Positions 10,422 to 22,051 of a stretch of 64,000 nucleotides of DNA are shown in pieces. A model generated the notes under the pieces. It was not told the origin of the DNA. It saw only the letters and a list, made by a program, of their open reading frames with translations, and ran no database searches. The DNA comes from Neurospora tetraspora (Eukaryota > Ascomycota > Sordariomycetes > Sordariales > Sordariaceae): NCBI RefSeq assembly GCF_033439725.1, contig NW_026944383.1:6386001-6450000 (forward strand). The letters run 5' to 3'. The number at the start of each line of letters is the position of its first letter. Within the stretch, counting starts at the first letter, position 1. The position numbers were made by a program, and so were the translations under genes.

Positions 10422-11580
10422 ATGACAGTCCTACGATCAGCTCTGAGCCGGCAAACCCGGCCACTCAATCTCCGCGCTATGTCCAGGCCGAGGTCCCTCA
10501 GCACCAGCAGCACCAGCAGCATCACCGCCAGCGAAGCAGCAAGTGAGATGCTGCACACATCCCAGGGCAAGACCATTGTCCGAAAACAGACTCTAGACGG
10601 CAATCAGCTGCAAAAGTTGTGTCTCACACTGGGTCGAAGGTATGGCCTAGGCCCCCAACTGGACCTCACGCTCGGCTGTCCCCCAGCGGGAACACCAGTA
10701 CCGCCGGGATACCATCTGGTGTACTTTACGCCATCAGAACTGGAGGAGGATCTTGGCGCCGATGGCACAGATCGCACGTTCAACGCACCGGCGCCCTTCA
10801 CGCGGCGCATGTGGGCAGGAGGACAGATGCGGTGGAACGATGGTACCGAGCTGAGGGTCGGGGAGCAGGTGGAGGAACACACAAAGCTTCTCAGTGCCGT
10901 GGCGAAGAAGAGTCGTGATGGCAGTGAGATGGTTCTGGTGGAGGTGAACAAGGAGTTCTGGGGTGAAAGAGGCTTGGCGCTGGTCGACCAAAGGTGAGTT
11001 CAACTTTGTCTTGACATAAACAAAAGAAAGCGAAAGCGAGAAGAAGAAAAAGTGTTGTTTATACTTTTTGTTATTACCACACAGATCTTGGATCTTCCGG
11101 AAGGAAATCGACCTTTCGACAATATCATCCATATCCTCAAAGCCCCTGATGCCTCCACCACGAGGAGGCAAGTCAGAAGTGCGAGACGTCGTGGTCGGTG
11201 ACAACGCCCTACCGGACCGGGTCTTCAAGTGGTCGCCCGCCGCCCTCTTTCGCTTCTCGGCTCTCACGTTCAACGCGCACATGATTCACTACAACGAAAG
11301 CTGGACGAGGGACGTCGAGAACCATCCGGGCGTGGTCGTGCATGGGCCGCTGAACCTGATCAACATGCTCGATTACTGGCGGGATGTTCATCGGGTGGAG
11401 GGGTCCGTCTTGGAGGAGATCTCGTACAGGGCGACGGCACCGATATACGCGGGCGAGGAGTATACGATGTCGAGCTCCAAGATGAATACGGATTACGGCA
11501 TGTTTGAGGTGCTGGTGAAGAAGGGAGATCAGGTGTGCATGACGGGACATATTAGCGAGGCTTCGAGCTGGAGTTATTAG
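10422..11580 (+). CDS. MaoC/HTD2-like hotdog hydratase, mitochondrial, 355 aa
   Basis: Two exons, 10422-10993 and 11085-11580. The donor is GTGAGT at 10994 and the acceptor CACACAG ends at 11084; the split codon AG|A restores ...VDQ-R-SWIFRKE. The N-terminus (MTVLRSALSRQTRPLNLRAM) looks like a mitochondrial presequence. The second half carries the hotdog-fold signature FNAHMIHYN...HPGVVVHGPL, in which the conserved Asp/His pair of R-hydratases normally lies. The two-domain layout resembles the fungal HTD2 / mesaconyl-CoA hydratase group, which hydrates or dehydrates 2-enoyl or 3-hydroxyacyl thioesters. The divergent acyl-CoA dehydrogenase would supply an enoyl-CoA, so the pair could act in consecutive steps of mitochondrial acyl-CoA metabolism. 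The substrate is inferred only. Confidence 0.85.
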
Positions 11581-11895
11581 TAGGGAAGATGAGGAGCTTA
11601 ATCATATATACCATTATAATAATGCACCAGTTGAGGATGTCTTGATGAAGTAAATGTTCTCCCATTTAGGGAATGAAATCAAATAGACTGAGACGGCGAA
11701 AAGAGGCAAATGAGTAACATTAAAGTTACATGCATCGATGCCTATCAACGAAGTGACAAAGACACCTTTCACCGACCACCCCTTTATCGTCAGGAATATT
11801 GTCTGAAAAAGGAAGCAAAAAGTCTGGAAACGCTTTGGGCATTGTAAACAAACACCAAAAAGTATTGTGAAAAGCTGCAAAAAGAGAAGTTGTAT
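11581..11895. other. 3' region of the hydratase gene and tRNA flank
   Basis: No gene seen. A T5 tract on the minus strand (AAAAAGAG at about 11879-11886) follows the tRNA-Ser gene and can serve as its RNA polymerase III terminator. Confidence 0.5.
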
Positions 11896-11993
11896 CGACG
11901 CGAGCAGGATTTGAACCTGCGCCTCCGAAGAGATTTGATAGACCTCGAATGGTAGTTCGAGTCAAACACCTTAGGCCACTCGGTCATCGCGCC
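11896..11993 (-). tRNA. tRNA-Ser(CGA) with a 16-nt intron
   Basis: The minus strand folds as a class II tRNA. Acceptor GGCGCGA pairs with TCGCGTC, the D arm is ACCGAGTGGCC...GGT, anticodon stem TTTGA pairs with TCAAA, there is an extra arm with a TTCG loop, and the T arm is GCAGG-TTCAAAT-CCTGC. The anticodon loop is CT-CGA-A, then an intron (CTACCATTCGAGGTCT) after position 37, then A38. It reads UCG codons. A downstream T tract fits Pol III termination. Confidence 0.92.
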
Positions 11994-12550
11994 TTGAATT
12001 TGTTGGTGACTGAAGAGCTGCATTGTACTGCCTATAAAGCTGCCTGCAAAAGTGTGGGCCGAGCGGGAGCGGTGAATCCACTTGCCAGCCCACGATGCTA
12101 CAACACCAAATATCATCGAATCCATCATTGAGCTTGCCGAAAGTGATTCGCGTGCGATTGACGCTATTTTTGACGGTGACGATGTTTCCAGTTTGTTCGT
12201 TTGGGTTTTCATAAAAGGTGGTTGGAAACGCCGATGGCGGCAGCGAGATATGAAGAATCGTGGGGAAAGAACGAGAGCGTAGTAACAGATGCATTCACGA
12301 GACCTTCCTATGGGTTTGCATGATGACAGTCCGGATAATGACGACATACAGAATGAAATGCCATGTTGAACGGTAGATACGCTTATAATTTTTATGTACA
12401 ATTCTTCCTACACTACGTCTTGCGAAACTCTATATGCAATTCACACCCAACTTCTATTCAACCGCAACCGGTAGGGTATCACACATCTCCCTTTATCGCC
12501 CAGCGTAGGACGTCTCCATGAACCAACCCCAGATGCCAAATGCAACCCCC
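11994..12550. other. Spacer without a recognised gene
   Basis: 557 bp between tRNA-Ser and the 3' end of the transporter gene. Only short overlapping frames are seen. Confidence 0.5.
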
Positions 12551-13658
12551 TTACCTCCCACCCTTCTGCGTCTTACTCCTCAACTCAACAGCGCTATACC
12601 ACGCCGCGCCCGCCAAAGCAATCACCATGCCCACACCATTCAAGAACCCAACCTGGACTCCAAACAACACAATACCCAACAGGATCGTCAAACACTGCTT
12701 GATATTTCCACACACCGTCATCGTCACCGCGCCCGCAACCTTATTCGTCGAAAAAGAGCTATAATTCAGACAAAACGCTAGCAGTCCATTACCCGCCAAC
12801 GTCAAGATCAGTGCCCCCGACGGGCCCTCGGGGTTCTGCTCCCTAAACCCAGCCAGCTCACCGCTAGCAATAGCGCAGACCAACGCCTGCGCGCAAGCCA
12901 GGGGCGACATGCGCAGCAGCGTTTCCAGCGGGGAAAGGGCCAGGGCTCCCGTCATGATCCGATTGGTGGCGACGGTCTTGACGACAGCCAAGATAACGCC
13001 CAGGAAGGTGAGGATAAAACCGGCAGCGGTGAAGTAGTAATCGCCATAAGTGGCGAGGCCGACGCCCAGGATGAGTGGGATGAGAGCGAGGTAGGTGTCG
13101 CGCGGGTAGGAGCGGCCGTAGCGGAAGCGGTAGATGAGCACGGCGAAAAAAGGGCAGGTCGATCGCATGATTTGGTGGAAGGGGATGGAGACCATGGCGA
13201 GAGAGACGTTGGAGGTGGCGATGTTGACGGTAAACAAAATCGAGAAGAGGAAGAGGACGACGTTTTGCTGGAGACTGAGCTTCGTGAGGGTGAATCGGCC
13301 TTGGAGGAGGAGGATGTAGCAGCCTATGGACGCCGAGCCGGCGTGGAGGGCTGTGAGAAGCCATGGGTAGGAGAACTGGTGATGATGGTTAGCTTGGTGC
13401 TGTACACACAGGTGAGATGTAAGATGGTGGGTGGTATGAGGCTCAACTAGGAGGCTCGGAACTCACCTTGCCCAGAATGAGCTTGTTGTAAATCGTTAAT
13501 GAAATGTTACATAGGAAGTAGACGGCCAAGTACAGTAGCTTGGTTGTGCCTGAGACTTCTTGTTCTGTTCTGACCGTGGGACTGGCAGGCTGTGGGTTGA
13601 GAGGAACCTGGGCCTCCAGGTCCTCGTCCTTGTCCTTGAAAGTTGGACTGCTAGACAT
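12551..13658 (-). CDS. TPT-family nucleotide-sugar/triose-phosphate transporter, 338 aa
   Basis: Two exons on the minus strand, 13467-13658 and 12551-13375. The donor is GTGAGT at 13461-13466, the acceptor CAG at 13376-13378, and the branch-like GCTAACC lies ~15 nt before it; the junction is phase 0 and reads ...IYNKLILGK-FSYPWLLTALHA, a typical TPT/DUF250 signature. About ten hydrophobic segments fill the protein from residue 40, including LFSILFTVNIATSNVSL and AGAVTMTVCGNIKQ. The ~40-residue N-terminus is acidic and cytosolic in character. Family members exchange a nucleotide sugar or sugar phosphate across the Golgi/ER membrane. The substrate cannot be assigned. It shares orientation with the glycosyltransferase gene about 2.5 kb away. 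Confidence 0.88.
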
Positions 13659-16154
13659 GGTTGATGGTGATGTTGACCAGCTCAGGACTGATCGACCCTT
13701 GTGGTGGTGAGAATAAGGTAGAGAAAGAAGACCCGGAAGGCTCCGTGTCAGATGGGACCGGAGTTACAGGCTCCTGAGACCGATGATGGCTCTTTCGGGA
13801 TATTTTGCTGTCGAAGAATGATACCGGGTAGGTAATGATGTAACGTGGATAGAGCGAGAGTATGAGTGAATGGGGGATGATACAAAAAGGAGAAGACCAG
13901 TCCAGCACAGGTTGTAGGGCTGAAACAACAGTGGTAGTACGGTAAGATACTCAATGCGGAACCTGAGGGCTCGATGAGTGGTGTTGGTGAAAAAAGAGGT
14001 CAAGACAACAGGAACATTCCCGTGTGTGTTGTTGCAGGATGAACCGTCCTCACATCAAACGGTTGTCCAAACTCCGAAGCCCACGCAAGAAACACGGCGG
14101 CTTCCCCACGATACACTAGCAAATTAGTGGCCGTTAAGGTTGGATAAATAGGAAAGGCGCTGGGTACCACCGGAAACAGGAGGTCAGCAGAAAAAAAAAA
14201 GAAGAAAGGCTCCAAGTTCCAAGGAATGACGTGCTTGTTTTGTTGGAGGAGGTTTCGGAAACGAGCACCACCAAGCAGAAAAGCTGCGGTGATTACATGG
14301 AAAAGCGGCTGTTCCGGGTCTTGCTGTGGGCATCTGTCTAGGCTTGTTACGGGGAGAGGCTTGGCTTGGAAACCTGAAGCCATGGCAGATATCATGGGCC
14401 ATCCGATCAGAATTCCGGTGAGTGGATCAACAATAACTGATCCCGGCAACCAGGCTCACCAGGGACTTTGGTTGGAACATGTCCCCTGTTTCCTCCCCTG
14501 TTTCCCGCTCGCGTGCTGATCATCCATTTCACGGACGGTTCATCCTCCCCGGAGATAGAGAGGGAGGGGTGAGAGGTGGTCCATTCTGCCTCCAGGTGTG
14601 ATACCAGCACCAGAGAGCACAATGGCCTCTGAATACCTATCGTGCAAGACCCTGAAGAATGCCGCACAAGTCACAGCCTCCCGCTCTGCACACTACTGTA
14701 ATGCAACCGCCACAGCCCGATAGATCGAAATGTTTGGGTTGGACGACGATGGGTAAGGCTTCGGCAGCAACCGTTGTGCTGGACCCTGTTTCTGTGCGTC
14801 AGCATACCTAAGGTACAACTGCATTGGTGAATAATCATCGTTCAACCTGGCGGCTTTCCATCTTGTCCGACCTCCGCTCGGTAACCCGTCGTTCCTCTGT
14901 AGGTTGCCATAAAGACAGGCCGCCCGTCGTTTCGATGAAAAGGCCTGTGTTAGGCTACACCTTTTCCAACAAAACCCCCAATTTTATCACCCAACGAGAA
15001 GGTTACACTTCACAAACATCCAGGTCCACGGAAAGGTTGGGGTCGTGTTTGGACAAGGGTTACATGTACGCTGACCCGGTACTATCACGATGACGCGTAA
15101 CCCTCAACCACACCTTCCCGAGTCTCCTTCCCCCAACTGCACAAAAGCTGCAGCGGCGAGAGCGGCTATTGCTACCACTTGTAGTTTAGATTCCAATCGA
15201 ACGCGCAATCGCGCTTTGTCGTTTTCGATCCATCTCAGCGGAAATAGATCAACATGTGTTAAAACCCCCTTCTTTGACCTCGGATTGAGCACCTCCAGGC
15301 ACCGAGCTCGCTCTGCGGGAGTGCTGAATGGCTGCAGGTGCATTCAGGTGCAGGCTGGTTGCAGAGGGCGTTGGTGGTGGTTGCTTTTTGGGGATGGTTG
15401 GGGTCTTGGAGCCCGTGTTTAGGGGCTGGGCGGTCTCGGCGGTTTCTGGGCATGTGAGGGGAAATCTTGGATATCGAATTTTAGGTCAGTCAACTGAAGA
15501 ACTACGAGAGCGAGATGAAACAGGTCTTGTCCTTCTCGATGACGCCGGTTCTCAAGACTCGGCAGGAGGCCTCGAGGCATTCGGGATTTCTATCCGATCC
15601 GCTTTGTTCGAGACGAAGCATTAAAATAGAAAATGTAAACAAGTCTCCATCCCACCTCAATTCCCGATCATGCCCCCAGACAAGGGTCATTCGCTACAAG
15701 ATCTCGGATCCAGAGATTCGGAAAGACCGAGCCGCCATTCGAGAAGGGGAATGGACCCTGTTGATGCGAATTTCGATACCGGGTCACCCATGTTCCTTGT
15801 TTGATCACCTTCTTTCCCCAGGCCAAGGCCATCGATGCGACAGCTCTCTTGATGGCAAACTTTTCGCTCTGGTTTCTCGGGTTCTGTCGGGTTGAAGAGC
15901 AATTTCAAGTGTTGTGAAAAGTAAGCATTATCCAACCTCTATCAGACTTGCTACATGTAGTCCCAAATCACAACGTAGGTCGTTGCAACTGGGATCAGTC
16001 CGAGCGCAAACCTGCGTCCAATATGTGTGTGTAAACATCCAACGACCGCTTCCTGTATAGCAAAAACTCCAGAGATGCAAGATTAGATGCAACATGTACT
16101 ATACAAATCACAAGATGCGTCTTCTTTGCTTGGTGCATCTTGTCTTGAGAGAAA
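13659..16154. other. 2.5-kb intergenic region, no gene supported
   Basis: It holds the promoter and long 5' region of the transporter gene and the 3' end of the glycosyltransferase gene. Several frames of 60-150 codons overlap one another on both strands, but none has a domain, signal peptide or clean splice pattern. Confidence 0.5.
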
Positions 16155-17643
16155 TTAGTGACCGCCCACGCTGGCCTCCTCCTTGGCCTTCCTCTCCTGC
16201 TCCTCCTTCTCCTTCTTTGCCTTAGCCTCCTTCTCCTTCTTCAACTTCTCCTTGCGCTCCTTCTCTTCCTTGTCCTTCTTTTCCTGCTCTATCTTCTTCT
16301 TTTTCTCCTCGATCGCCGACGCGGCCCTCTCCTTGGTCAACTTCTTGTTTTGCTCGTACCAGAACTTGTCGACTTCAACCTTCAGGACGTCCTTGGTCGT
16401 CTTGTTGGCCCACTCGGGAAGCTCCTGCTCGGCACGTGTGACCCAGGGGCCCATCCAGCTGTCGCGCACGTACGAGGTTCCCGCAAAGTGCACAATCATG
16501 TCACCCTGCATCACCTTCCACTCCTGAACCTCGCCGCCGTGACCGTCGTCGTAGACCTCGTTCGTTCCCTTGTCAAACTGCTCCTCCACCATCTCCTTGC
16601 CGAAGAGCCAGGTGCCGTTCTTGAAGAAGGCATTGTTGACGGGCAGCGAGTTGAACCAGCGGATCGGCACGTCAACCCAATGATCCCGGCCAGCCATGGG
16701 TGTCTGCGCCAGAGGCGAGGCCTTGTCGGTAAGCAAGAATTGGAACGCGCTTTGGTCGCGGAATCGGTCCGTCTTCATGCGCTCCGAGTTGTAGATGGGG
16801 TAGGCGAGCACGGCCGACAGGAAGGAGACGGACCATGGGCTAACGCGGAAGGCGAAGACACCCGAGTTGAGGCCGTCCCAGTTGGACGAGATGACGAGGT
16901 CGACGTTCGAGAGACCCCTGGCATCCTCGGGCGGGAGGAAGAGCTCTAGAGGGGTGTAAGGGTTCATGACTACCGTGTCGGCGTCGAACCAGCTGTTATG
17001 TGAGAAGGGGTATCAGTTTGTGCTCAGATACTGTCGATCAGACAAGATGACGGCTTCCGTAGAAGTAGACTTACAAAACCCATTTCAGCCTCTCCTCCTC
17101 AGGCTTCTCCAGCTCTGCAACAATGATGGAGAGCAGATAGGCGGGCTTGGTCCATGCGCCCTTGGGCCGGCCGGCGCGGTCGTTCTCGATCAAGCTGCTG
17201 ACCGCCTGATTCAAGGCGATGTAATGGGGGTAGCCATGTTCACGGTTATGGCGTTCATGCGTCTGCATTGCGCGGTGGATAACATCGACGTCGAGGGCGT
17301 TAGCCGCGACGGTGACCTTGGCCACGCGAGAGGTCTTCATCACCGGTGGTTTCTCATGCTCGGCGGGTTGGTTCGTAGCTGGCGGCGGGGTATTGGCCGT
17401 GGGAGCATCGGAGCCGGAACCGGCGGGCACGGAGTGGTCGACATCCTGGTTATCATTGTTGATGTTGTTTGGCTGTTGCGGCTCAGACTTGGGAGCACCG
17501 TGGAGGGGCACCTCGGAGCTTATAGCACCGCTGGTGAAGCTGGAGTTGTGGAAGGTGATGAGCCAGAGCCAGAGACAGCCAAGCACGGCTAGGACGCTGA
17601 TAATCCTCAGGGGCCGTTGGGCCTGGAAATTGCTTAGAATCAT
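16155..17643 (-). CDS. Golgi GMA12/MNN10-type glycosyltransferase (GT34), 468 aa
   Basis: Two exons, 17075-17643 and 16155-16992. Donor GTAAGT (17069-17074) and acceptor ACAG (16993) join in phase 2 to give KWVFWFDADTVVMNP, the GT34 motif with the metal-binding DAD triplet at residues 193-195. Residues ~12-30 (LRIISVLAVLGCLWLWLITF) form a signal anchor, so this is a type II Golgi protein. A Pro/Ser-rich stem follows to ~100, then the catalytic domain with SSNWDGLNSGVFAFR and FRDQSAF. Family members add alpha-linked mannose or galactose to glycans. Oddly, the last ~75 residues are almost pure Lys/Glu (a predicted charged helix or coiled coil). Such a tail could bind other Golgi proteins, but its role is unknown. 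Confidence 0.92.
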
Positions 17644-20114
17644 GGCGGAAGAATGGCACAGGCGCTGACCCGACTCTTCATCATGTTGCGATGAGAAAAG
17701 CTCAAGGGACAGGTGAGACCATGAAAGAGGTCAAGGAGCGGATTCGGATCCGGAAAGGAGAAGCCACGGCCACAGAAAAAGATGGAGAATGCCGAGAAAG
17801 GCGGACGTTGAAGAAGTCATCCATCCCTGGTCAACCTTGTCCGTCCCAGAGCAGGCTGGGCGATCGGGATCGTCACTTGGCATTGCTCCCAGAATGATTT
17901 GTCTCCCAGTCTCCATATCAAGGGTCTTGGCAGGAGTGGGTTCAAGGTGGGCTGCTTCATGGCCGAGGTTGTGACAAAAACACGTTATATGGGGGTTTGC
18001 TAACAGTGTGTTCGGTTTATTCCTGTCACACCTTCGATGGCCAAGCGAAGGTGAAGAGGTTTGGCTCGGGTTTGGCTGCCAGAAGCTGTCTCGCTATCCT
18101 GACGATAGCCAAGGAGGACAACGCTCCAATCAAGCCCCTGGACGGTGGACAGCAACGGGATGACGGCCTCTGTTGTTCGAGAAAAGGGGTTACCTGCAGG
18201 CTGGGCATTGGCTGGGCTGTGAAGCCTTGCGTCAACCTGGCTGTCCCAACTTGCATCCTTTCATGATTTCTCTCTTCCTTTTTCCCTCCCTCAGTTCCCG
18301 CTGTCGCCGAGATATGTCAGCATGTGCGCCCACTGCCCAGTGAGAAACACGTAACCAGGCAGAAACATTCGATGGGAAGGAAGCTGTGCAACATTCCCAC
18401 CTCTCCAAGTCAATCCTTCATGTCTGGAGTGCCGCATTGCCGACGGGACCGTCCTATTGTTCACATTCTGCTGAGACGGACTCCCGCTCTGTACAGCTGT
18501 CAACGGCTCCCAGTCAATCCGAGGACAGATTTACTTGTATACTGGCACAACATGGAGGTACCTTTGGGTATCAGTGTAGGTGCGGTCAACAAATCCAAAA
18601 CTGAAATGGATTGAGGCCGTCGTTGAGTAACATGTCTGCTCCGGTTCCCCTAGTGATGTTATTCCAAAGAACGATGGTTTCTTCTGAAAAGTGTGGACGA
18701 CGAGATTCTTCACTTAAATGTTTTGATGGATGAGGTTGTTCGTTGATGTTCCTTCCCGTCATCGGCCGTCCCTTCTTTCAGCGGTACTGACAGGGAACTT
18801 ACAGCGGATGCGGGATGCCGGCATGGGGCAGGGGGGACGCGCGTAAGACGAGCGGGAGTGGGGCTCTTGGCGCTCTTGGCGCTGCTTGGCCAATTTCCCC
18901 GCGCCCAGCCAACTCACCACCACTCTGCACCGTGACACATGCTCGGGGTTAAATGTGCCTCCGAACAACTCCAATGCGACCCGTCATCGATAATTGACGA
19001 CATTCATCACTCTGGCCAACGCTCATTGCATATCATGGCTTCATAAAGGAAGCTTTACGGCGCTGATGAGGCTCTGGTCTCGGATACCGACCATTTTGAT
19101 GTTGAATACTAAACATCGAAAGGGATCACAGCGAGCGACCGGTTTCCCCCCTCCCTACAGGCATGTACTGGGAAGCGTCAGGAAACGCCAATATTTGAAT
19201 TGACCACCCCAACACAGGAAGACTAGGAGCAACCCTCATACGAAAGTCCGTACGTGTCACAGCGGCAGATCCGAACCGACGAGCAAACCCAACCGCGCTC
19301 CCATAACTGGACCGTCTTGGCCATTGTCTATTTCCATCGTTAACCCGATTTTGACGGCGTGTGAGAGTCTTCCATCGGTGACGCCCGCCTCCCGGGACGC
19401 CGTTGGCAAAAAGAAAAGAAAAAAATTCCAGGAGAATCTCCCAGAGCATCTGAGCAAGCCGCAGTCAACTGGTGTTGACAATCGTCAGGCGCCTAACATG
19501 AAAGTGGACGACATGAATGGTAACCGAAGGGCCGATGCTGGACCAGACTTAAGGGACGGGTAGGAACCCAGAGGCACATGTTGGCTCCCTGGGCAGAGGT
19601 CTATAGTGAGCCTTCGAAACCATGTGAAGTTTAGGTTCCTTCGTCGTCGTGGTTTCTGCAACCGTTCTTCCGTGTTGGGAGCTTCCTGGAGGAAGAAGCG
19701 GCTAGAGGAGGCAGCGACCCAACTTCGTCTGTATGGAAGAACACCAGGCTTTTCTGTACGAGCTGGATGCCTTGCTCCAGTTGGAAACAGCCCATCTTGA
19801 CGGGCATGGAGAGTTCTATTTGATGGACCAACGTGGTCTTGGGACCTGAAGAGGACTCTTGCAAGATGGTCGCCGTTATCGATGGCTTCATCTGCCCACG
19901 AAGGCTGGCTGTCACTCAACAATGTCCGCCGTTGTCCCATGTCGATCTCGACTGATTAGGTTCTACTGTCAACAGTGTCAAGTGAAGGTCATGGCAAGTG
20001 TCTTCCGGATCAATTGAGAGAAGATCTAGGACATTGGGGGTTCTGCACATTGTGCAAGTACCTCTACACATATAAGGCCAACATTCTGCTCAAATAAGCA
20101 TCAATCATCTGATA
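17644..20114. other. 2.5-kb intergenic region, no gene supported
   Basis: It lies upstream of the glycosyltransferase gene and of tRNA-Gly. There are only short overlapping frames on both strands, the longest (about 150 codons on the minus strand, near 19485-19940) without recognisable features. Confidence 0.5.
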
Positions 20115-20185
20115 GCGCCAGTGGTTTAGTGGTAAAATCCATCGTTGCCATCGATGGGCCCCGCGTTCGATTCGCGGCTGGCGCA
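20115..20185 (+). tRNA. tRNA-Gly(GCC)
   Basis: A 71-nt cloverleaf. Acceptor GCGCCAG pairs with CTGGCGC, the D arm is TGGTTTAGTGGTAAAA, the anticodon arm is CCATCG-TTGCCAT-CGATGG with anticodon GCC, and the T arm is CCGCG-TTCGATT-CGCGG. All invariant T-loop residues, including A58, are present. There is no intron. A T5 run at about 20200 is a plausible Pol III terminator. Confidence 0.96.
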
Positions 20186-22051
20186 AATCATCTTATCTTT
20201 TTGCCAATTTTTTTTGTTCCGCTCTCGCTTGAAAGCGCACCTAATTCCTTCCACTTGTTTTGTTTTACGAAGTTTGTTCTTTTTGTGTGGACTTCCTTCC
20301 CCTCGGAGTATCTCACATCGAAATTGTCAGACAAAGGAAGCGGTTGATCATCCCGCTTCGGGGTCGTCCGATGCTTTCAGTTTCGACCACGGTACTTTCT
20401 GCCGCGCCCTCAATTCAATGCTTCGAGACTGGTGTCTTTTTTGCCTCGATTCCCTGTTAGCTCTCATCGCGATCATTTAAAGATTCCGTGGGTAAAAGCG
20501 ATGGTGATAGGGATGGTGAGGAGCTGATGAGGTGAGCTCTGAGCTCCTTCTCACCCCGCCGCCACTAAAACAATGTCCATTTTCAGGCACCCAAGCTCCC
20601 CCTCTGGGTCTGCGATCGTCGTCATGGGATAGTGGGCCTGTGCCTCCCACCCAATTAATGTCAACAACAACAACAAAAAGCACGACACGCTGAAATTTGT
20701 CGCGACGACCACCGGATAACACACGATGCGTCTTTATCTCACCTGATTTTTTTGAGGAAGAAAATCGCGCCAAGGAATTCTTCAGCTGCATTACAGCGCT
20801 TATTAACGCCAGCCTTCATACACTCTCAACGCTTCGTTATGATTAAGTCCATCATCTGCCACGGCGCGTTGGTGCAGCAGCTTTGTTGATGTAACCGCTA
20901 TCGCGGACCTCGAGATCACTTTTAGGCGGCTACGGACCAACAATTCAATGATGACGAGATGATCACCCAGCATACACTGGAATACTCAAATCCCGGTCTT
21001 CTTCACGTATGACGGCCTACCTCTTGTTCGAATTACCTCCTCACCCCACCTCATAACGCTGGCCGACCAAAAGCTGGACTAAACGTTTCTCGAACAATCG
21101 TGGAGATCCACGTCCGGAGCTTCATTTTCAACCATCGGCACGCAACAGTTGTCGAGCGGCACTTTCAAGAACTTCCCTCTTGGCTGGACCCCGAAGAGAA
21201 CCACCGCATTTTGAGTTCGAAGCTCGTCTGGGACGACTCACCTCACCTCACCAAGTGACCGAGTACGGATATCACCACGAACCAGTGCTATGAACAGAGA
21301 AGGAAAACGACGACGACGAAAACGGAAGAAGAAGAAGAAGACATGCCCCACTCAACATTAGAAGAGCCTGAGTCCGCCTTCTGCAGGAGGTGCAAGGAAA
21401 TGAGACCTGTCGGCCACACAGAACACGGCAGGCGCGGTGCGAGCGGAGGAGGGGGACTGGAGAGCGCAACGGCTACTGCTCCTAGAGGTACCTTTCGACC
21501 TCCAAGTATGATCAGGCAGAACGCGACTGTTGGTCAATCTACTTGAGCAAGTGCGGAAGCACCATCAGGAACATGGATGGAGAAAACATTACCTGTGCTA
21601 AGTAAGGGTCGCGAGTTGGGTACGAAGTTGATATGTTTGGATTATTACAAGACTCCCGGAGGCAGAAAACCTGTCAGAGAGCTCCAAGCTGAGTGAAGGG
21701 ACGGGTCGGTCCCTGGTTGGGGATTATTAGAGGAGAGGACGCAGGTCCACGACTTGGATTGTCGGCATATATGGTGTTGGATGGATGGGATTGGGTCTGT
21801 CACAGTATGTATGTATACACACAACAAGGTCATGGTCCGGATTTTGGATGCGTGGTGCACTCAAGCTGACATACAGTGTGTCACATCACGAAGTGTCAAA
21901 GAAAGGATGCATCACGTCGGCCATATATCACTTTTCATTCAGTGAACAAGCCAGTTCATGTTCATAACATCATCATACAGGATACAGATCCCAACAGTCC
22001 AATACCATATCGTACAACTTCACTCCAGCCTTACATCACGACTCAATCTCT
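20186..22051. other. 1.9-kb region without a recognised gene
   Basis: Contains an AG-rich, GAA-repeated patch at about 21300-21340 and scattered short frames on both strands. Nothing supports a gene call. Confidence 0.45.

Noticed and set aside
12551-13364. Pro/His-rich alternative minus-strand frame over the transporter
   Set aside because: It overlaps the transporter exon in another frame, lacks membrane segments and has low-complexity composition.
16158-16949. 263-codon plus-strand frame, Leu-rich
   Set aside because: It is the exact antisense of the glycosyltransferase exon; the Leu/Phe richness reflects the opposite-strand Lys/Glu codons.
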